Origin: Betaproteobacteria bacterium
Lineage (GTDB): Bacteria > Pseudomonadota > Gammaproteobacteria > Burkholderiales > SG8-39
Length of the DNA: 6,691 nucleotides
Assembly: GCA_004298295.1 (NCBI GenBank)
Contig: SCUH01000219.1
Coordinates: 1-6,691, forward strand
Direction: 5' to 3'
Shown here: positions 1 through 6,244 of the stretch, in pieces
Position numbering within the stretch: the stretch's first letter is position 1
Layout: each line of letters begins with the position of its first letter
Made by a program: the position numbers and the translations under genes
The notes under the pieces: generated by a model
Told to the model about the DNA's origin: nothing
The model's database searches: none
Seen by the model: the letters and a program-made list of their open reading frames with translations, nothing else

Positions 1-46
1 GCAGCGCATCCCGCGCACGACGAATGCGACGATAGGAAACGACGAC

Positions 47-1414
47 ATGTCTGTTACCGCTGGGCTTGCCCGCTTCATTCACGCGCTGGACATCGCTGCC
101 GTGCCGCCGGCCGTGGCGGAGAAGACCCGCACCTGCCTGCTGAACGGCTACGGCATCGGCCTCGGGTGTCACGACACGCCTTACGCGCCGGTCGCGCGCA
201 GCGCGGCACTGCGCCTGTACGGCGAGCAGCCGGCCGGCGCCACGCTGCTCGGCGACGGGCGCAGGACCGCGATCGCCGGCGCCGTGCTTGCCAACTCGGC
301 GCTGTTCCACGGGCGGGCGCAGGAAGACACCTGCGGCGCGGCGCACCTGGGCACCGTCATGATTCCGCTGCTCACGGCGTTGATCGAGACCGGAGACTAT
401 CCGCTCGCGCGGCTGCTGCCTTCGCTGCTCGCCGGCTACGAGACGGGCGGCTTGCTGGAGAAAACCTACGCCGGCCGCACCACGCCGGGCGGATTCCGGG
501 CATCGCCCGTGTACGGAACGATCGCGGCGGCGGCCGCGGCCGCCAAGCTGATGGACCTGCCCGAGGAACGGATCGCGGCCGCGCTCGCGAATGCAGCGTC
601 GTTCGCCGGCGGCATCCTGCAGTCGTTCACCGACGGCACCGACGAGTGGCGCTACCAGGTCGGGCTGGCCGCGCAGATCGGCCTCACGGCGGCGGAACTC
701 GCGCGCGCCGGATCGGTTTCCGCGCCGCATGCGATCGAGGGCAAGTCGGGGTTCGTGCGCGCCTTCGCGCGCGAGGACTGCGATGCCGGCGCGCTGCTCT
801 CGGGACTGGGCAAGGACTGGGCGGTGTTGCGCGTCACCTTCAAGCCCTACCCGGTGTGCGCATTCAATCAGACCCCGGTCACCGCAGCGCTCGCCCTGAG
901 GGAGAAACTCGGCAGCGCCCGGATCGCCGCGGTGCGCGTCCACATGAATCCCTACGAGACGGGATACGCCGGCATGGATGCGACCGGACCGTTCGACTCG
1001 ATTTCGGGCACCTTGATGAGCATTCCCTTCTGCATCGCCACCACGCTGCTGCACGGCGCACCCGACATGGCGAGAATGACGACGTACGACGACCGCGAGG
1101 TCAACGCGCTGATACCGCGCATCCGTCTGGCGAGCGACGCGGGCGTGCCGTCGCTGTGCTGCCGCATCGAAGTCGACACCGCTGACGCACGCACCGTGAT
1201 CCAGGACCAGCGCATGACGACGCGCGACTTCGCTTTCGACCGCAAGGGCGTGTCCGCGCTCGTGCGGCGTATCGGCGCCGAGCAGGCCGTCCCGGCGCAG
1301 TCCTACGATGCGATCGAGGCGTTCGTCGACGATCTGCCCGGGGGCAGCATTCACGCGGTGCTGCGCGCGTTCACGCTGCTGCCCGCCGCGCGCGCGCCGG
1401 CCAAGGCGGCATGA
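47..1414 (+). CDS. MmgE/PrpD family protein (2-methylcitrate dehydratase / cis-aconitate decarboxylase superfamily)
   Basis: The product is 455 aa, a normal full length for the MmgE/PrpD family, whose members dehydrate, isomerise or decarboxylate small di- and tricarboxylic acids in the cytoplasm. Family features in order: the alpha-helical N-terminal domain with the NSALFHGRAQEDT segment (residues 83-95) and H100; Ala-rich helices around 157-187; the GLAAQIGLTAAELA helix (206-219); the FKPYPVC signature (265-271) with K266; and the C-terminal domain, with SIPFCIATTLLHG (325-337) followed by a DREV motif (349-352). The ATG at 47 is supported by AGGAAA (34-39), 7 nt upstream. The stop overlaps the start of the E1 alpha gene (ATGA), so the two are probably translated together. 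At the position where I recall a Lys and His in cis-aconitate decarboxylase (TKPLHxG), this protein reads EWRYQVG (200-206), so the precise reaction may differ. Family call is firm; substrate is unknown. Confidence 0.93.
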   Translation: MSVTAGLARFIHALDIAAVPPAVAEKTRTCLLNGYGIGLGCHDTPYAPVARSAALRLYGEQPAGATLLGDGRRTAIAGAVLANSALFHGRAQEDTCGAAHLGTVMIPLLTALIETGDYPLARLLPSLLAGYETGGLLEKTYAGRTTPGGFRASPVYGTIAAAAAAAKLMDLPEERIAAALANAASFAGGILQSFTDGTDEWRYQVGLAAQIGLTAAELARAGSVSAPHAIEGKSGFVRAFAREDCDAGALLSGLGKDWAVLRVTFKPYPVCAFNQTPVTAALALREKLGSARIAAVRVHMNPYETGYAGMDATGPFDSISGTLMSIPFCIATTLLHGAPDMARMTTYDDREVNALIPRIRLASDAGVPSLCCRIEVDTADARTVIQDQRMTTRDFAFDRKGVSALVRRIGAEQAVPAQSYDAIEAFVDDLPGGSIHAVLRAFTLLPAARAPAKAA

Positions 1415-2379
1415 CGCCGGCGCTCCGGCTTCTGGAGCTGTACGGCCGCATGGCGACGATCCGCCGCGCCGAGGAGCGGCTCTCGAAGCTGTTCGCCGAC
1501 GGCGAAGTGCCCGGATTCCTGCACCTGTCGATCGGACAGGAGGCGGTGCCGGTGGGGGTGTGCGCCGCTCTCGAGCCGGGCGACACGGTGGCCTCCACGC
1601 ATCGCGGCCACGGCCACGCGCTCGCCAAGGGCATGGCGCTCGATGGGTTCTTTGCCGAGATCATGGGGCGCGCGAGCGGCGTCTGCGCGGGGCGGGGCGG
1701 CTCGATCCATGTCGCCGACATGAGCATCGGCATGCTGGGCGCCAACGGCATCGTCGGCGGCGGCCTGCCGCTCGCCACGGGGAGCGCGCTCGCGCACCAG
1801 GTGAAGGGCCGGCCGAACGTCGCGGTGGCGTTTTTCGGCGACGGCGCGATGGCCGAAGGCGCGCTGCATGAATGCCTGAACCTGGCGAAGCTCTGGAAGT
1901 TGCCGCTCGTGTTCGTCTGCGAAAACAACGGCTGGGGCGAATTCTCGCCGCACGAGCGCCAGTTCGCGGCAAAGCTCGCCGCGCTCGGCGCCGCTTTCGC
2001 CATTCCGTACGAAGAAGCCGATGGCACGGACGTCGAGGCGGTGGCGGCTGCCGCGCGGCGCCGCGTGGAGCCGGCACGCCGCGGCGAGGGGCCGCAGATT
2101 CTGGAATGCCGCACGCCGCGCTGGCGCGGGCACTACGAGGGCGATCCGCAGAAGTATCGCGAGCCCTCGAATCTCGATGCCGCGCGCGGGCAGGATGCGC
2201 TGGCGCTGGCCGCGGCGCGGCTCGCCGCGCAGGGCGTGGGCGCCGAGCAGCTCGCCGGGATCGAGCGCGCGATCGCCGAGCGCATCGACGCCGCGGTGGC
2301 GGCGGCGCGCGCGGCGGCCGAACCGGATTTCGAAGCCGCGGTGGCCGGCGTGTATGCAGGAGGCCGCGCGCATGCCTGA
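1411..2379 (+). CDS. Thiamine-diphosphate-dependent dehydrogenase E1 component, alpha subunit (acetoin/2-oxo acid dehydrogenase type)
   Basis: This 322-aa protein is the alpha half of a heterotetrameric E1 that, with thiamine diphosphate, cleaves a 2-oxo acid or acetoin and passes the acyl group to lipoyl-E2. The cofactor-binding motif is clear: GDG at 143-145, and the paired asparagines N172-N173 about 27 residues later. HRGHGHALAKG (64-74), ENNGWGEFSP (171-180) and RWRGHYEGD (237-245) resemble acetoin-dehydrogenase AcoA-type alpha subunits more than classical PDH or branched-chain E1 alpha; that comparison is from memory. The length matches AcoA-like proteins (about 320-335 aa). The start at 1411 shares ATGA with the stop of the MmgE/PrpD gene; only a weak AAGG (1403-1406) precedes it, so translation is probably coupled. 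The Ala/Arg-rich C-terminal tail (about 290-322) looks poorly conserved. Substrate is not determined. Confidence 0.93.
   Translation: MTPALRLLELYGRMATIRRAEERLSKLFADGEVPGFLHLSIGQEAVPVGVCAALEPGDTVASTHRGHGHALAKGMALDGFFAEIMGRASGVCAGRGGSIHVADMSIGMLGANGIVGGGLPLATGSALAHQVKGRPNVAVAFFGDGAMAEGALHECLNLAKLWKLPLVFVCENNGWGEFSPHERQFAAKLAALGAAFAIPYEEADGTDVEAVAAAARRRVEPARRGEGPQILECRTPRWRGHYEGDPQKYREPSNLDAARGQDALALAAARLAAQGVGAEQLAGIERAIAERIDAAVAAARAAAEPDFEAAVAGVYAGGRAHA
2358..2363 (+). promoter_or_regulatory. Strong Shine-Dalgarno for E1 beta, inside the E1 alpha coding end
   Basis: AGGAGG lies 8 nt upstream of the ATG at 2372, within the last codons of the E1 alpha gene. It fixes the E1 beta start although the reading frame stays open far upstream (to 2021), and it allows a 1:1 supply of the two E1 subunits by coupled translation. 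Confidence 0.8.
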
Positions 2380-3355
2380 GACGCGCTACTCCGCGGCGAT
2401 CAACCGCGCGCTCGCCGATGCGATGTCCGCCGACGAATCGGTGGTGCTGTTCGGCGAGGACGTCGCCGCACCCGGCGGGCCATTCGCCGTGACGCGCGGG
2501 CTGCTCGCGAAGTTCGGCCCGCTGCGCGTGCGCGACACGCCGATCTCGGAAGCGGCGATCGCCGGCGCCGCTGCGGGCGCGGCGCTCTCCGGCCTGCGGC
2601 CCGTGGTCGAGATCATGTTCATGGACTTCATGACCTTCACCATGGACGCGCTCGTCAACCAGGCGGCCAAGGCGCATTTCATGTTCGGCGGGCAGTGCAG
2701 CGTGCCGATGGTGGTGCGCGCCCCGCACGGCGGCGGGCTGAACGCGGGGCCGCAGCATTCGCAATGCCTCGAGGCGTGGTTCGCGCACGTGCCCGGCCTG
2801 AAGGTGGTCGTGCCGGGCAATCCGGCCGACGCCTACGGGTTGCTGCGCGCGGCGATCGACGACCCAAATCCCGTGGTGTTCGTCGAGCACAAGGGGCTCT
2901 ACGGCGCGAAGGGTGAATTGCCCGAGTCACCCGCGCCGGTCGCGATCGGCGCGGCGCGCATCGCGCGCGCCGGGCGGGACGCAACCCTCGTCACCTACGG
3001 CGCGGCGGTGGCCTGGTCGCTGCGCGCGGCCGAGGCGCTCGCCGTCGAGGGCATCGAAACCGAGGTCATCGATCTGCGCTCGATCCAGCCTTGGGACGAA
3101 GCCGCCGTGCTCGCTTCGGTTGCGCGCACGCGGCGCCTGGTGGTTGCGCACGAAGCGGTAACGGCCTTCGGTGTCGGCGCCGAGATCGCTGCGTGCGCGT
3201 CCGAACGCGCCTTCGGGCGGCTGGCCGCGCCGGTGGTGCGCGTGGGCGCGGCGTTCATGCCCGTGCCGTTCGCCCGCTCGCTCGAGCGCGCTTGCCTGCC
3301 CGGCGAGGCCGATATCGCCGCGGCGGTACGCCGCTGCATGGCGTACTCACGATGA
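2372..3355 (+). CDS. Thiamine-diphosphate-dependent dehydrogenase E1 component, beta subunit (transketolase-like)
   Basis: This 327-aa protein is the beta half of the E1 enzyme and partner of the preceding alpha subunit. From residue 1 it shows the transketolase-like pyrimidine-binding domain: YSAAINRALADAM (6-18), LFGEDV (26-31), and DTPISE (55-60), whose E60 is the expected cofactor-activating glutamate. It continues with EIMFMDFMTFTMDALVNQAAK (about 80-100), RAPHGGG (116-122), and the conserved histidine in GPQHSQ (126-131, H129). The C-terminal transketolase domain follows, with LVTYGAAV (206-213), EVIDLRSIQPWD (231-242) and VVAHEAV (257-263). Length is typical (about 325-340). The start at 2372 overlaps the E1 alpha stop by 8 nt and has a strong ribosome site; the longer in-frame extension upstream is read-through of E1 alpha sequence. 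The QPWD form is like AcoB/PDH beta proteins. The stop at 3353-3355 overlaps an ATG at 3352 in the frame of the next gene. Confidence 0.94.
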   Translation: MPETRYSAAINRALADAMSADESVVLFGEDVAAPGGPFAVTRGLLAKFGPLRVRDTPISEAAIAGAAAGAALSGLRPVVEIMFMDFMTFTMDALVNQAAKAHFMFGGQCSVPMVVRAPHGGGLNAGPQHSQCLEAWFAHVPGLKVVVPGNPADAYGLLRAAIDDPNPVVFVEHKGLYGAKGELPESPAPVAIGAARIARAGRDATLVTYGAAVAWSLRAAEALAVEGIETEVIDLRSIQPWDEAAVLASVARTRRLVVAHEAVTAFGVGAEIAACASERAFGRLAAPVVRVGAAFMPVPFARSLERACLPGEADIAAAVRRCMAYSR

Positions 3356-3432
3356 TTGATTCCTGGAGCAGCGGACCTTCACGCATCGCCGCACTGGTAC
3401 AAGACACCGTTTTGTCGCTACAGGAGATGTGT
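3356..3432 (+). other. 77-nt spacer between E1 beta and the binding-protein gene
   Basis: This gap breaks the otherwise overlapping gene chain. It contains an imperfect dyad, ACAAGA (3399-3404) and TTTTGT (3410-3415), with one G-T pair and a 5-nt loop. No T-run follows, so it is not a convincing terminator. I found no credible -35/-10 or -24/-12 pair; TACAAG (3398-3403) after TG is only a weak -10 resemblance. The spacer is open in the frame of the downstream gene from an ATG at 3352, so it could instead encode a 27-residue N-terminal extension, which I consider unlikely. Confidence 0.45.
3421..3426 (+). promoter_or_regulatory. Shine-Dalgarno deciding the binding-protein start
   Basis: CAGGAG ends 6 nt before the ATG at 3433 and directly abuts the ATG at 3427. 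Normal spacing therefore favours 3433, giving a protein that begins immediately with a signal peptide. Confidence 0.7.
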
Positions 3433-4407
3433 ATGCCATTTTCCAGGCTCGCCTTACTCGCGCTGACACTCGCAATTGCACTCGCGCCGCTCGGATCTCT
3501 CGCACAGGCTCAAAGTGGTTTTCCGACCAAGCCGGTCAGGATGATCGTTCCGTTCCCGCCCGGCCAGGCGACCGACATCGTTGCGCGCATGCTGGGCGAA
3601 GAACTCACAAGGATCTGGGGGCGACAAGTCGTTATCGACAACCGCGCAGGTGGTGCCACCGTCCCCGGCATGGTGGCAGGGCGGAACGCGCCGGCGGATG
3701 GCCACACCATGACCCTGGCCACCAGCAGCTCGCTCGCAGTCAATCCGAGCCTCTACGCGAAGCTGCCTTACGAGCCCGGCGATTTCGCGATGGTGAACGG
3801 TGTGTTCATCCAGCCTTGGTTGATCGTCGCGAACTCGACCGCGCCATTCAATACGCTCAAGGACATGGTCGCTGCGGCGAAGAAGGAACCGGGCAAGCTC
3901 TCGTGGGGTCATGGCGCACCGGCATTGCAGTTGGCGGGCGAGTATTTCAAGCACCGCGCGGCGATAGATATTGTGGCTGTGCCGTACAAAGGCAGCGGAC
4001 CCGCGATCACCGATCTGTTCGGCGGGCAGATCCCGCTGCTCGTGGACACCATGGCTTCCGCATTGCCGCATGTCAGAAGCGGCAGGATCAGGGCGCTCGC
4101 GGTGATGTCCGCAAAGCGTGTGCCGCAGCTTCCGGATGTGCCCACCGTGGACGAGCTCGGCTACCCGGGCTTCGAGGGCAGCGGTTGGGGCGGGCTTGTT
4201 GTGCCCAAGGCCACGCTGACCGAGATCGTGGAAAAAATCGGCTCGGACGTGCGCCGAGTGCTCAACGATCCGGCGATTCAGCGGCGCCTGATCGAGATCG
4301 GTTCGGTGCCCGATTCGCGCGGACCGAAGGAGTGGACACGATTCGTGAATGCGGAGATCGTGAAGTGGGCCGAAATCGCGCACCGCGCAAACATCAAGGC
4401 GGAGTGA
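3433..4407 (+). CDS. Tripartite tricarboxylate transporter-type periplasmic substrate-binding protein (TctC/Bug family)
   Basis: This 324-aa protein is a typical Bug/TctC periplasmic receptor, which binds carboxylates or related small molecules for uptake or sensing. A Sec signal peptide is clear: a short N-terminus with R5, a hydrophobic core at about 7-20, and a probable cleavage after AQA (24-26). The mature start FPTKPVRMIVPFPPG (30-44) is the family signature. It is followed by NRAGG (70-74), LSWGHGAPALQLAGEYFK (about 156-173), VPYKGSGPAITDLFGGQI (183-200), VRSGRIRALAV (214-224) and PTVDELGYPGFE (237-248). Where the family usually has PGG, this protein has PGQ (Q45). No TctA/TctB membrane genes are nearby, which is common for the large orphan Bug families of Burkholderiales. 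Sampled stretches are about 57-65% GC, against about 80% in parts of the E1 genes, and 6 of 19 Arg codons are AGG/AGA, so it may be a later arrival in the operon. Starts at 3427 or 3352 are possible but fit worse. Ligand unknown. Confidence 0.93.
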   Translation: MPFSRLALLALTLAIALAPLGSLAQAQSGFPTKPVRMIVPFPPGQATDIVARMLGEELTRIWGRQVVIDNRAGGATVPGMVAGRNAPADGHTMTLATSSSLAVNPSLYAKLPYEPGDFAMVNGVFIQPWLIVANSTAPFNTLKDMVAAAKKEPGKLSWGHGAPALQLAGEYFKHRAAIDIVAVPYKGSGPAITDLFGGQIPLLVDTMASALPHVRSGRIRALAVMSAKRVPQLPDVPTVDELGYPGFEGSGWGGLVVPKATLTEIVEKIGSDVRRVLNDPAIQRRLIEIGSVPDSRGPKEWTRFVNAEIVKWAEIAHRANIKAE

Positions 4408-4450
4408 GCAATTCGGCGAGCGCCTGACATCTCCGCACAATGCAATTCTC

Positions 4451-4454
4451 GAGG
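4451..4454 (+). promoter_or_regulatory. Shine-Dalgarno deciding the crotonase start
   Basis: GAGG lies 9 nt upstream of the ATG at 4464 and supports that start over the in-frame ATG at 4440, which would put this site inside the coding sequence and add eight residues (MQFSRTDD) not expected in the family. Confidence 0.6.
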
Positions 4455-4463
4455 ACAGACGAT

Positions 4464-5243
4464 ATGCCAGCGATACTCATAGACAAGCGCGACGCCGTTA
4501 CGATCCTCACCATCAACCGCCCGGCGACGCTGAATGCGCTCGACGTGCCGACCATCCTCGAGCTGGAAAGCGCTTTCGATGCGCTCGCTGCCGATGCCGC
4601 GGTCCACGTCATCGTCATCACCGGCGCGGGCGAGCGGGCCTTCGTCGCCGGCGGCGACATCGCCGATCTGGACTCGCGCCAGGGACTCGCGCATTACCTC
4701 GAATTCGCCGAGGTGATCCATCGCGTGTTCCGCCGCATCGAGAGCTGCGACAAGCCGACCATCGCGGCGGTGAACGGCTGGGCGCTCGGCGGCGGCACCG
4801 AGCTCGTGCTCGCGCTCGATCTGCGCATCGCGGCCGACAGCGCGAAATTCGGCTTGCCCGAAATCACCCTGGGACTGTTTCCCGGAGCGGGCGGGACCCA
4901 GCGCATCCTGCGCCAGCTGCCCGCGTGCCGCGCGAAGGAACTGATGTTCACGGGCGATCACATCAGCGCGCAGGACGCGCTCGCCATCGGCCTCGTCAAC
5001 CGCGTCGTGCCGAAGGCGCAGACGCTGGCGGTGGCGCTCGAACTCGCGGCGAAGATCGCAGCCAGGTCGCCGCTCATCCTCAAGCTGCTCAAGCGCACGC
5101 TGCGCGAGGGCGGCGAGATGCCGCTGCCGCAGGCGCTCGCCTATGAGCAGGCGATGATCGGCCTGGTGCTCGACAGCGCTGATGCGCACGAGGGCTGCCG
5201 CGCCTTCATCGAGAAGCGCAAGGCCGTGTTCACGGGACGCTGA
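4464..5243 (+). CDS. Enoyl-CoA hydratase/isomerase (crotonase) family protein
   Basis: This 259-aa protein, the usual crotonase length, most likely adds water to a 2-enoyl-CoA to make a 3-hydroxyacyl-CoA in the cytoplasm. The fold signature is complete: INRPATLNAL (17-26), the oxyanion-hole segment FVAGGDIADL (60-69), NGWALGGGTELVLALDLRIA (104-123) and FGLPEITLGLFPGAGGTQR (129-147). Both glutamates used by classical hydratases are in place with the normal 20-residue spacing: E113 in GGGTE and E133 in LPEI. This favours true hydratase chemistry over an isomerase or dehalogenase role. GDHISAQDALAIGLVNRVV (164-182) and the helical C-terminus are also typical. The start at 4464 is preferred over 4440 on ribosome-site spacing. 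The gene sits between E1 beta and E2, one base before the E2 start, so its product probably acts on the acyl-CoA made by that complex after desaturation. Chain length or branching of the substrate is unknown. Confidence 0.93.
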   Translation: MPAILIDKRDAVTILTINRPATLNALDVPTILELESAFDALAADAAVHVIVITGAGERAFVAGGDIADLDSRQGLAHYLEFAEVIHRVFRRIESCDKPTIAAVNGWALGGGTELVLALDLRIAADSAKFGLPEITLGLFPGAGGTQRILRQLPACRAKELMFTGDHISAQDALAIGLVNRVVPKAQTLAVALELAAKIAARSPLILKLLKRTLREGGEMPLPQALAYEQAMIGLVLDSADAHEGCRAFIEKRKAVFTGR

Positions 5244-5244
5244 G

Positions 5245-6228
5245 ATGGCTGCGCCGCACCAAATCCTGATGCCCAAGCTCGGGCTCACCATGACCGAGGG
5301 CACGGTCACGGAGTGGCCGCTCGCCGAGGGCGCGCAGTTCGCGCCCGGCGACATCTGGCTGGTGGTGGAGAACGACAAGGTGGCCAACGAAATCGAGGCG
5401 CCCGGCGCCGGCCGCCTGCTGAAGATTCTCGTGCCGCAGGGCGAGACGGTGCCCGTGGGAACCGTGCTCGCCGAGTGGGAGCCGCAGGCCGGCGCCCGGG
5501 AACCGGCACCGGCTGCAGTAGCGGCACCCCCGACGGTGCCGGAGCGCCGCTGGCGCAAGGCGAGCCCGGTCGAGCTCGCCGCGGCGCGCAAGCTCACGGA
5601 GTCCAAGCAGACGATTCCGCACTTCTATCTCGCCACCGAGATCGAGCTGGGGCCGCTGCAGGAGCTTCGCGCGCAGCGCAACGCGCGCGGCACGGGCATC
5701 AGGATCACCCTCACGCACCTGATCGTCGCGGCCGTGGCCCGCGCCCTTGCGCGCCATCCGGCGGTGAACCGCGTCTGGCAGGACGACGGTTTCACAGAGC
5801 TGGAGAGCATCGATGTCGGCGTGGCCGTGCAGACCGGGCAGGGCCTGCTCGCCCCGGTGCTGCGCGCTGCGGATCGCCGGAGCCTGGACGATCTCGCGCG
5901 GGAAACGGGTGCGCTCATCGAGCGGGCGCGCGCGATGGCGCTCACGCCCGGCGATGTCGGCGGCGGCGCACTGACGGTGTCGAACGCGGGCATGCACGAC
6001 GTGACGTGGATGTCTTCGATCATCAACCCGGGCCAGAGCGCGATTCTCGGCGTCGGCGCCGAGCGCGCGGTGTTTCGGCCGGATGCCGGCGGCGCGCCGC
6101 GACTCGCGCGCGAGCTCGGCGTGGTGCTGTCGTGCGATCACCGCGTGCTCGATGGCGTGCGCGCGCTTGCGTTCCTGAACGACGTGCGCTCGGCGCTCGA
6201 GGCGCCGCAAGCGCTCTTTGACCGATAG
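5245..6228 (+). CDS. Lipoyl-dependent E2 acyltransferase (2-oxo acid/acetoin dehydrogenase complex), short form without visible E1/E3-binding domain
   Basis: This E2 protein transfers the acyl group from E1 via a swinging lipoyl-lysine to CoA. A biotin/lipoyl domain fills about residues 4-79: MPKLGLTMTEGTVTEW (9-24), lipoylation site K45 in ENDKVANEIEAP, and GETVPVGTVLAEW (66-78). An Ala/Pro-rich linker follows (about 80-100). The catalytic domain then starts almost at once (about 105-327), with LTESKQTIPHFYLATEIEL (117-135), LTVSNAGM (243-250), INPGQSAILGVG (260-271) and the catalytic motif DHRVLDG (298-304), with H299 and D303. Most E2 proteins exceed 370-400 aa because a peripheral subunit-binding domain of about 35 residues lies between the two; I see none here, giving only 327 aa. 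The start at 5245 is one base after the crotonase stop, with only a weak GGGA (5234-5237), so coupled translation is likely. The catalytic domain distinguishes it from AcoC proteins that carry an alpha/beta-hydrolase domain. Confidence 0.92.
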   Translation: MAAPHQILMPKLGLTMTEGTVTEWPLAEGAQFAPGDIWLVVENDKVANEIEAPGAGRLLKILVPQGETVPVGTVLAEWEPQAGAREPAPAAVAAPPTVPERRWRKASPVELAAARKLTESKQTIPHFYLATEIELGPLQELRAQRNARGTGIRITLTHLIVAAVARALARHPAVNRVWQDDGFTELESIDVGVAVQTGQGLLAPVLRAADRRSLDDLARETGALIERARAMALTPGDVGGGALTVSNAGMHDVTWMSSIINPGQSAILGVGAERAVFRPDAGGAPRLARELGVVLSCDHRVLDGVRALAFLNDVRSALEAPQALFDR

Positions 6229-6233
6229 CGCGC

Positions 6234-6238
6234 GGAGG
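6234..6238 (+). promoter_or_regulatory. Shine-Dalgarno for the acyl-CoA dehydrogenase gene
   Basis: GGAGG lies 6 nt before the ATG at 6245, inside the 16-nt gap after the E2 stop, and firmly supports that start. Confidence 0.75.
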
Positions 6239-6244
6239 CCGGCC

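Noticed and set aside
1351..2373. Long minus-strand open frame (340 codons) opposite E1 alpha, and another at 1661-2890 (409 codons)
   Set aside because: Translations are Arg/Ala/His-rich low-complexity sequence with no family motif. They mirror real genes and are expected where third positions are almost all G or C.
3399..3415. Dyad ACAAGA/TTTTGT as a rho-independent terminator
   Set aside because: The stem is short and AT-rich with a G-T pair, and no T-tract follows. The same-strand genes continue directly.
3429..4427. Plus-strand 332-codon frame overlapping the binding-protein gene
   Set aside because: It is out of frame with the clear TctC/Bug protein, and its translation shows no recognisable domain.
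3454..4440. Minus-strand 328-codon frame opposite the binding-protein gene
   Set aside because: His/Arg-rich translation with no motif; the opposite strand holds a convincing secreted protein gene.
4408..4448. Direct repeat GCAATTC at 4408-4414 and 4442-4448 flanking the gap before crotonase
   Set aside because: Seven bases is too short to call an insertion footprint or operator, and no inverted ends or duplicated target sites accompany it.
4440..4463. Upstream ATG at 4440 as the crotonase start
   Set aside because: No ribosome site at proper spacing precedes it, while GAGG at 4451-4454 fits the ATG at 4464, which also matches the usual crotonase N-terminus.
4278..5606. Minus-strand 442-codon frame spanning crotonase and the E2 start
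   Set aside because: It crosses two well-supported genes and a gene boundary, and its composition is that of antisense high-GC coding DNA.
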